This document shows, piece after piece, positions 4,951 to 10,230 of a stretch of 10,230 bases of DNA. Position 1 is the first letter of the stretch; every line of letters begins with the position of its first letter. The notes under the pieces were generated by a model. The model was not told the origin of the DNA, made no database searches, and was given only the letters and a program-made list of their open reading frames with translations. A program made the translations under genes and the position numbers. Source of the DNA: an uncultured Clostridium sp. (GTDB lineage Bacteria > Bacillota > Clostridia > Lachnospirales > Lachnospiraceae); the NCBI GenBank assembly GCA_900552885.1, contig USBM01000060.1, forward strand, positions 1 through 10,230, written 5' to 3'.

Positions 4951-6993
4951 ATGGCAAAGAAGAGAAAACGTTTTCTAGGAAGAATGCAGAAGAAGTTGTT
5001 TTGGGTCACAGCGATATTAACCTGTGGCTTTGTTGCGTTGATTGTGCGGATCTGGTATATCAACGACAAAGATGGAAAGCGTTATGAGAAGATTGTATTA
5101 GCACAGCAAAGCTATGACAGTATTGAGATTCCATATCGGAGAGGGGATATATTAGACCGTAATGGAACACAGTTAGCGACAAGTGAAAAAGTATATAATC
5201 TGATTATTGAACCAAAGAATATATTGCAGGATGATAAGGTGAAGAAAGCAACCATTTCTGCTTTAACGAAGTATTTTGATCTGACGGAAACACAGATTGA
5301 AGAGGCATTGTCGGATAAGTCGTCTTTATATAAGAAGATGCTTAAGAAACTGACTTATGAACAGGTGAAACCTTTTAACGATTTTGTTGCTACTAAAGGT
5401 GGTAAGAATGTAAAAGGTGTCTGGTTCGAGGATGAATACCAGAGATATTATCCATACAATTCTCTTGCATGCCATGCAATTGGATTTACAGTAAGTGGCA
5501 ATGTTGGCCAGGGTGGCATGGAAGGCTACTATAACGACGAGTTGAATGGAATTAACGGACGTGAATATGGATATCTGACAGAAGATATGACGTTGGAACG
5601 TACAACCAAAGAACCGGTGAATGGATATAATATTATCTCGACAATTGATGCAAATGCGCAAAACATTGTGGAGAAGAAGATCAATGCGTTCATGACACAG
5701 ACCGGTGCAAAGAATGTATCTGTGCTGGTCATGGATCCGAATTCCGGTGAAGTATTGGCGATGGCGAATTCGAATAGTTTTGATCTGAATGAGCCGTATG
5801 AAGATAGTGCAATAGCGTATCAGTTTAACAGTGAAGACGGAGATGTGCAGGCACAGATTGATGCATTGTCAGATGATGAACGATTAGATTGTCTCAATAA
5901 GGCATGGCGTAACTTTATTATATCAGACGGCTTCGAACCGGGTTCTACCTACAAGACATTTACGATATCCGGTGCGTTAGAAGATGGTGCATTAAAGGGA
6001 GATGAAGTCTTCTTTTGTGGCGGTAAGTTGGATGTTGAGGACTGGACGATCAAGTGTCACAATCATGAAGGACATGGACAAGTCTCAATTGAACAGGCAT
6101 TGATGCAGTCTTGTAATGTGGCGTTGATGCAGATTGCAGAGACAGAAGGAAGAAAGACTTTTGCCAAATACCAGAATGTGTTTGGTTTCGGGAAAACAAC
6201 CCATGTAGATCTATATGGAGAAGCGGCAGGTCTGGTATATCCGGAAGAAAAACTGAATCCGGTAGAGCTTGCAACTTCTTCTTTTGGACAGGGTCTTACG
6301 GTTACGATGATGCAGATTGGAACGGCATTCTGTTCGGTGATCAATGGTGGGGATTATTATGAACCACATATGGTCAAACAGATCGTAGATGAGAATGGTG
6401 GTGTGATCAATAATATTGAACCAACCATTTTGAGAAAGACGATATCATCTGAAACATCCGAATTCATGCGGAATGCATTGTTTGAAGTAGTAAGCAACGG
6501 TACTGCCAGAAAGGCACAGGTTGCAGGATATACAATTGGTGGTAAGACCGGTACAGCAGAGAAGATTCCGCGAGGCAATGGCAAATATCTGTTGTCCTTT
6601 ATCGGATTTGCACCGGTAGAGAATCCGCAGGTAATGGTATATGTAACGGTAGATGAACCGAATGTAGAAGATCAGGCAAGCTCCGGTTTAGGAACGATCA
6701 TTGCACAATCTGTTTTACAGGAGTTATTACCGTATATGAATATCTATCAGTCAGATACGGAGAATAAGAGTGAAGGTGCAGATGTCGGAGATCAGGTTGC
6801 TACACCGATCTTTGAAGGTAATGTACCGACAGAGCAGCTTTCTGAGGATTTGCAGAGATCAACGGAAGAAGGAAGTTCTGAGACGGCAACAGAAGTTTCT
6901 ACGCAAGAAGGTCAGTCGACGGAAGCCAGCACAGAAGCAACAACGCAGGCTGCAACAGAAGCAACAACACAGACTGCAGAGCCGGCACAATGA
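4951..6993 (+). CDS. Class B penicillin-binding protein (FtsI/PBP2B-SpoVD family), PBP-A
   Basis: This is a DD-transpeptidase that cross-links peptidoglycan outside the membrane; next to ftsL it is the likely septal enzyme. The 680 residues comprise a basic cytoplasmic end, one membrane anchor at about 15-36, the dimerisation-domain motif RRGDILDRNG at 63-72, a linker domain to about 235, and the transpeptidase domain to about 595. Active-site motifs are complete: STYK (nucleophile Ser332, Lys335), SCN at 387-389 and KTGT at 532-535. Cys369 and Cys388 are 19 residues apart. No PASTA domain follows. Instead, residues 600-680 are a low-complexity Thr/Glu/Ser/Ala/Gln tail with two TEATTQ units. 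AGGTGAT at 4941-4947 precedes the ATG and ftsL ends 14 bases upstream, so they are coupled in one transcript. Its paralogue is the next gene, and which of the two serves division is not decided by sequence alone. Confidence 0.93.
   Translation: MAKKRKRFLGRMQKKLFWVTAILTCGFVALIVRIWYINDKDGKRYEKIVLAQQSYDSIEIPYRRGDILDRNGTQLATSEKVYNLIIEPKNILQDDKVKKATISALTKYFDLTETQIEEALSDKSSLYKKMLKKLTYEQVKPFNDFVATKGGKNVKGVWFEDEYQRYYPYNSLACHAIGFTVSGNVGQGGMEGYYNDELNGINGREYGYLTEDMTLERTTKEPVNGYNIISTIDANAQNIVEKKINAFMTQTGAKNVSVLVMDPNSGEVLAMANSNSFDLNEPYEDSAIAYQFNSEDGDVQAQIDALSDDERLDCLNKAWRNFIISDGFEPGSTYKTFTISGALEDGALKGDEVFFCGGKLDVEDWTIKCHNHEGHGQVSIEQALMQSCNVALMQIAETEGRKTFAKYQNVFGFGKTTHVDLYGEAAGLVYPEEKLNPVELATSSFGQGLTVTMMQIGTAFCSVINGGDYYEPHMVKQIVDENGGVINNIEPTILRKTISSETSEFMRNALFEVVSNGTARKAQVAGYTIGGKTGTAEKIPRGNGKYLLSFIGFAPVENPQVMVYVTVDEPNVEDQASSGLGTIIAQSVLQELLPYMNIYQSDTENKSEGADVGDQVATPIFEGNVPTEQLSEDLQRSTEEGSSETATEVSTQEGQSTEASTEATTQAATEATTQTAEPAQ
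6931..6972 (+). repeat. Short tandem repeat encoding TEATTQ in the PBP-A tail
   Basis: The 18-base units at 6931-6948 and 6955-6972 differ at a single position and are spaced by 24 bases. They encode TEATTQ-AA-TEATTQ in the low-complexity C-terminus. The repeat could change in length by slippage in steps of 24 bases and so remain in frame. Confidence 0.6.
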
Positions 6994-7010
6994 GAGTAAT
7001 GTAATATAGA

Positions 7011-7035
7011 AGGAAACCTACCGGTGGCAGGTCCT
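7011..7035 (+). other. Hairpin after PBP-A stop
   Basis: ACCT (7016-7019) pairs with AGGT (7029-7032), CC with GG inside, and AGG (7011-7013) with CCT (7033-7035) outside. There is one mismatch and a two-base bulge. The downstream GTTTGATTGT is only moderately T-rich, so termination would be weak if it occurs. Confidence 0.35.
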
Positions 7036-7047
7036 GTTTGATTGTCA

Positions 7048-7083
7048 AGGCACAGATTTTTTTGGGAGAGAAGATCTGTGCCT
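7048..7083 (+). terminator. Terminator- or attenuator-like hairpin between the two PBP genes
   Basis: AGGCACAGAT (7048-7057) and ATCTGTGCCT (7074-7083) form a perfect 10-bp stem. The T-run on the left of the loop can extend it further against GAGAAG through U-A and U-G pairs. GGGTTATTTT follows, so the T-run is displaced by five bases from the stem. This may be a partial terminator that lowers expression of PBP-B, or an RNA stability element. Confidence 0.45.
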
Positions 7084-7101
7084 GGGTTATTTTAGAAATA
7101 A

Positions 7102-7129
7102 TTGATTTGAAAATACATATTCATATAGA
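7102..7129 (+). promoter_or_regulatory. Possible promoter for PBP-B
   Basis: TTGATT at 7102-7107 and TATAGA at 7124-7129 are 16 bases apart, within a very AT-rich stretch between the hairpin and the PBP-B start. The match is moderate and such boxes arise easily in AT-rich DNA. I could not find a convincing sporulation sigma-E promoter here. Confidence 0.3.
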
Positions 7130-7172
7130 AGAGGTAATACTATTAATATAAGTATGGATATGGAGATTTCGG

Positions 7173-8987
7173 ATGCCAAAGACATTTACGAGAAAGAAGA
7201 TTTTTGTGGTAGCTCTTGTGATGATTGCAGCGTTTATTGGATTATTTACACGGCTGTCGTATCTGATGCTCGTCCGTTCCGATTATTATTATCAGAAAGC
7301 GCAGGCACTTCATGAACGTGAAAGAAGCATCAAGGCAAAACGTGGTGTGATCTATGATAGAAATGGTGTGGAAATGGCAGGTAACAAACCGGTGTGTTCG
7401 GTTTCGGTCATTCATTCGCAGGTAACAAATGAAGATGAAGTTGTAAAACAATTGTGCCGTGTGCTGAATCTGGATGAAGAATGGGTTCGTAAGAAAGTAA
7501 CAACACGGTCAATGCGTGAGAAGATTAAAAGCAATGTAGAAAAAGAAACAGCAGATCAATTGCGTGAACTGGGTCTGGATGGAGTTATGATAGATGAGGA
7601 CTACAAGCGGTATTATCCATATAATACATTAGCGAGTAAGGTGTTGGGCTTTACCGGGGCGGATAATCAGGGGATTGTTGGATTAGAAGTTGCATATGAG
7701 GATGTGTTAGAAGGAACGCCGGGAAGTATCTTAACGCTTACGGATGCCAATGGGGTGGAGATCCCCAATGAAGCAGAAGGAAGAGTGGAGCCGGTTGCGG
7801 GCAGGAATATATATATATCCATTGATGTGAATATTCAAAAATATGCGGAGCAGGCAGCTACGAAAGTATTGAAAGCAAAACAGGCAAAACGGGTGTCTGT
7901 TATTTTAATGAATCCGCAAAATGGGGAAATCTATGCAATGGTGAATGTGCCGGAGTATAACCTGAATGAGCCATTTACACTTGTTTCGGTAGAGGATCTG
8001 TATATAGACCGTACAGAAGATGTGGAAGAGAATGCAGATGAGAAAACAGAGGAAAACAAGTTACAGAATATGACGGAGCAGGAAAAACAGGATGCACTGA
8101 ATGGAATGTGGAGAAATTTCTGCATTAATGATACATATGAACCCGGATCTACATTTAAGATTGTGACGGCAACTGCTGCATTAGAAGAAGGGGTTGTCCG
8201 GGTAGATGATACATTTTCCTGCCCTGGTTTTCGTATTGTAGAGGATCGGAGGATAAGGTGTCACAAAGTGGGTGGTCATGGTACCGAGACGTTTCGGCAA
8301 GGTATTATGAACTCCTGTAATCCGGTATTTATAGATGTAGGAGCACGAGTGGGTGTAGACAATATGTATAAGAACTATAGAAAATTGGGATTGTTTGAGA
8401 AGACCGGTATAGACCTTCCGGGAGAAGCTTCCTCTATTATGCATAAACAAGAGGATGTTGGTGCGGTAGAGTTGGCAACGATGAGCTTCGGACAGTCATT
8501 TCAGATTACGCCCTTACAGTTGTTGAGGGCGGCAAGCGCAGTTGTGAATGGAGGAACGCTGGTTACTCCGCATTTTGGAATGTATGCAACAGATGAAAAC
8601 GGAAAGAAAGTGGAGACATTTGCTTATGAAGAAAAAGCGAATGCTATTCGGAAATCGACATCCGATACGATGAAGGAACTATTAGAGGCGGTTGTGGCAG
8701 AGGGTTCCGGAAGTAAGGGACAGGTGGCAGGGTACCGTGTAGGCGGTAAAACAGCAACATCGGAAAAAATTCCAAGAGGAAATGGAAAATACATCTCTTC
8801 TTTTTTAGGATTTGTGCCAGCCAATAATCCACAGATCATTGGAATTATAATGATTGATGAACCGGTGGGAATCTATTATGGTGGTACGATTGCAGCACCG
8901 GTAATGTCTGAAATGTATCAGAATATATTACCATATATTGGGATTGAAGCAGATTATACGGATACGGCGGAAAAGACAAAAGAATAG
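7173..8987 (+). CDS. Class B penicillin-binding protein (SpoVD/FtsI family), PBP-B, with KTA motif
   Basis: This is the second class B transpeptidase, paralogous to PBP-A over its full length. Of its 604 residues, 9-34 form the membrane anchor, KRGVIYDRNG at 56-65 is the dimerisation motif, and the transpeptidase domain spans about 215-590. The nucleophile motif STFK is at 326-329 (Ser326) and SCN at 381-383. The third motif reads GGKTATSEK with Ala528 (codon GCA, 8754-8756) where KTG is the rule. Cys363 and Cys382 repeat the 19-residue spacing seen in PBP-A. An acidic, charged insertion (about 280-307) precedes the catalytic serine. There is no PASTA domain and no low-complexity tail. GGAG at 7162-7165 supports the ATG. 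The gene sits where Firmicutes often place spoVD, before mraY, so a spore cortex role is possible, but the window does not show whether the organism sporulates. Confidence 0.92.
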   Translation: MPKTFTRKKIFVVALVMIAAFIGLFTRLSYLMLVRSDYYYQKAQALHERERSIKAKRGVIYDRNGVEMAGNKPVCSVSVIHSQVTNEDEVVKQLCRVLNLDEEWVRKKVTTRSMREKIKSNVEKETADQLRELGLDGVMIDEDYKRYYPYNTLASKVLGFTGADNQGIVGLEVAYEDVLEGTPGSILTLTDANGVEIPNEAEGRVEPVAGRNIYISIDVNIQKYAEQAATKVLKAKQAKRVSVILMNPQNGEIYAMVNVPEYNLNEPFTLVSVEDLYIDRTEDVEENADEKTEENKLQNMTEQEKQDALNGMWRNFCINDTYEPGSTFKIVTATAALEEGVVRVDDTFSCPGFRIVEDRRIRCHKVGGHGTETFRQGIMNSCNPVFIDVGARVGVDNMYKNYRKLGLFEKTGIDLPGEASSIMHKQEDVGAVELATMSFGQSFQITPLQLLRAASAVVNGGTLVTPHFGMYATDENGKKVETFAYEEKANAIRKSTSDTMKELLEAVVAEGSGSKGQVAGYRVGGKTATSEKIPRGNGKYISSFLGFVPANNPQIIGIIMIDEPVGIYYGGTIAAPVMSEMYQNILPYIGIEADYTDTAEKTKE

Positions 8988-8998
8988 GCTTAAAATGG

Positions 8999-9027
8999 TT
9001 GATAAAATATAGAAAAAGAATTATACT
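8999..9027 (+). promoter_or_regulatory. Internal promoter before mraY
   Basis: TTGATA at 8999-9004 and TATACT at 9022-9027 are separated by exactly 17 bases, which is close to the housekeeping consensus. Transcription would begin near 9034, leaving a leader of about 40-47 bases before mraY. It would allow mraY and murD to be expressed when the upstream operon is repressed by MraZ. Confidence 0.6.
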
Positions 9028-9074
9028 AGTAGGGTTAAATATAATACGAAAATAAGAATTACTAAAGGGTAGGA

Positions 9075-10040
9075 ATGATTATGAAGTTTGATTTTTTAGT
9101 GTTGTTACCAGTTGTGATAGCTTTTGCGATCAGCGTGTTGTTGTGTCCGATTATGATACCGTTCTTGAAGAAGTTGAAGTTCGGACAGTTTGTAAGAGAT
9201 GACGGACCGGAATCTCATTTGAAGAAGTCGGGAACGCCCACGATGGGTGGTCTGATTATTCTTTGCAGTATCGTGATCACATCGTTGCTCTATATGAAGA
9301 GCAATCCGCAGATTCTTCCGGTTTTGTTTGTGACATTAGGATTTGGTCTGGTAGGATTCTTAGATGATTACATCAAAGTTGTAATGAAACGTTCCATGGG
9401 ACTTCGTGCATGGCAGAAGATGCTTGGACAATTTCTGATCACAGCAATTTTTGCATATTATCTTGCAAATTATACAGATCTTGGCACATCAGTATTGATA
9501 CCGTTTACCGGTGGTATGGAATGGAATCTTGGATTCTGGTTTTATCCATTCTTGTTTGTGGTACTGTTAGGAACCGTCAATGGTACGAATTTTACAGATG
9601 GATTAGATGGTTTGTTGTCTTCCATTACGGTATTGACTGCAACATTCTTTACCGTAGTTGCAATCGGAACTGCGTCCGGATTAGAACCGATCACATGTGC
9701 AGCAGTTGGAGCTTTGTTAGGATTTTTAGTCTATAACGTGTACCCGGCGAAAGTGTTCATGGGAGATACCGGTTCTCTGGCGTTAGGCGGTTTGATCGGC
9801 GCAACTGCCGTGATGCTTAAGATGCCGATCTATATTGTAATTGTAGGATGTATATACTTAGTAGAAGTGTTATCTGTTATTATACAGGTCACATATTTTA
9901 AGAAGACAGGAAAACGTGTCTTCAAGATGGCACCAATTCATCATCATTTTGAACTTTCCGGCTGGCCGGAGACGAAGGTCGTTGCAATATTTTCAATTGT
10001 AACAGCGATGCTTTGTCTGATCGTTCTTATGGCTTTGTGA
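9075..10040 (+). CDS. mraY: Phospho-N-acetylmuramoyl-pentapeptide transferase
   Basis: MraY moves phospho-MurNAc-pentapeptide from UDP to undecaprenyl phosphate and forms lipid I on the inner face of the membrane. The 321-residue, roughly ten-helix protein has all the family blocks: DDGPESHLKKSGTPTMGG at 42-59, FLDDYIK at 95-101 with the catalytic aspartates D97 and D98, NFTDGLDGL at 172-180, MGDTGS at 229-234, and APIHHHFE at 286-293. Two starts are six bases apart. ATG 9075 would use AAAGGG (9064-9069), and ATG 9081 would use AGGA (9071-9074) and give the commoner N-terminus MKFDFLV. The sequence does not settle the choice. Its own promoter lies in the 87-base gap after PBP-B. Confidence 0.97.
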   Translation: MIMKFDFLVLLPVVIAFAISVLLCPIMIPFLKKLKFGQFVRDDGPESHLKKSGTPTMGGLIILCSIVITSLLYMKSNPQILPVLFVTLGFGLVGFLDDYIKVVMKRSMGLRAWQKMLGQFLITAIFAYYLANYTDLGTSVLIPFTGGMEWNLGFWFYPFLFVVLLGTVNGTNFTDGLDGLLSSITVLTATFFTVVAIGTASGLEPITCAAVGALLGFLVYNVYPAKVFMGDTGSLALGGLIGATAVMLKMPIYIVIVGCIYLVEVLSVIIQVTYFKKTGKRVFKMAPIHHHFELSGWPETKVVAIFSIVTAMLCLIVLMAL

Positions 10041-10057
10041 TATAAAAATAAAAAGGC

Positions 10058-10088
10058 AGTTTGCAAAGTGCAAGGCATTTTGCAAACT
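10058..10088. other. Strong 14-bp hairpin between mraY and murD
   Basis: AGTTTGCAAAGTGC (10058-10071) pairs with GCATTTTGCAAACT (10075-10088) throughout, with one G-U pair and a three-base AAG loop. On the + strand only TTT follows the stem, so termination would be poor. On the - strand the stem is followed by GCCTTTTTATTTTTA, which is terminator-like. Inside an operon it could be a processing, stability or attenuation element. Confidence 0.6.
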
Positions 10089-10120
10089 TTAAGAGAATAA
10101 TAGAATCTAGGGAGGAAACT

Positions 10121-10230
10121 ATGGATTTTCATAAGAAAGTACTGGTTGCCGGTACAGGAAAAAGTGGAGCAAATGCAGGCAAGTTGTTACAGAAGAAGGG
10201 AGCACAGGTTGTGTTCTATGATGGTAATGT
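10121..10230 (+). CDS. murD: UDP-N-acetylmuramoylalanine--D-glutamate ligase (partial, 5' end)
   Basis: Only the first 36 codons and part of the next are inside the window. The N-terminus MDFHKKVLVAGTGKSG, followed by a helix (ANAGKLLQKKGAQVVFYD), is the Rossmann-like UMAG-binding start of MurD, in which VLVxGxGKSG is the usual block. The enzyme adds D-glutamate to UDP-MurNAc-L-Ala in the cytoplasm, using ATP. GGGAGGAAA at 10110-10118 is a strong ribosome site for the ATG. The position after mraY is the usual dcw order, which adds confidence. The ATP-binding and catalytic parts lie beyond the right edge. Confidence 0.9.
   Translation, partial: MDFHKKVLVAGTGKSGANAGKLLQKKGAQVVFYDGN

Noticed and set aside
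5326..5661. A 111-codon minus-strand frame inside PBP-A
   Set aside because: It is antisense to a well-supported PBP coding region and has no start signal or recognisable domain.
6770..7009. A + frame of 79 codons rich in Gln and Arg over the PBP-A tail
   Set aside because: It is the shifted reading of the repetitive Thr/Glu/Ala tail. The length and composition come from the repeat codons and it has no independent start signal.

Overview
The window is AT-rich bacterial DNA carrying the left half of a division and cell wall (dcw) cluster, with every confident gene on the + strand. Gene content and order point to an anaerobic Firmicute of the class Clostridia, most likely a Lachnospiraceae-type gut bacterium. 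The supporting signs are a Gram-positive style MraZ and RsmH, a minimal FtsL, two tandem SpoVD/FtsI-type class B penicillin-binding proteins without PASTA domains, then mraY and murD. The family assignment is inference from memory of related genomes, not a database result.

Layout. Positions 1-240 hold what looks like the last codons of an upstream gene, overlapped by a 59-codon ORF for a small membrane protein; the same stretch can fold into a long imperfect hairpin. A good extended -10 promoter (213-241) precedes a roughly 160-base leader and the ychF-lgt pair (411-2437), which ends in a strong intrinsic terminator (2452-2482). A 521-base gap follows. It holds several inverted repeats, a cluster of GTGG motifs on both strands, a well-formed promoter (2818-2846) and, immediately downstream of its -10 box, five GTGGT direct repeats at exact 10-base spacing (2848-2892), which is the expected shape of an MraZ operator.

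The dcw genes follow as mraZ, rsmH (GTG start), ftsL, PBP-A, PBP-B, mraY and the first 36 codons of murD, which runs off the window. MraZ probably represses its own operon. RsmH methylates 16S rRNA. FtsL and the class B PBPs belong to the septal (or spore) peptidoglycan machine. MraY makes lipid I, and MurD adds D-Glu to the muropeptide. Hairpins between PBP-A and PBP-B and between mraY and murD, plus a good internal promoter before mraY, suggest that the cluster is divided into transcription segments.

Most of the window is ordinary housekeeping sequence, and I see no phage, insertion sequence, CRISPR array or clear undescribed system. The points worth a second look are the five-box MraZ operator and its upstream GTGG cluster, the KTA (not KTG) third active-site motif in PBP-B, a conserved cysteine pattern in both PBPs that matches the redox-controlled pair known from Bacillus SpoVD, and the structured sequence at the left edge.
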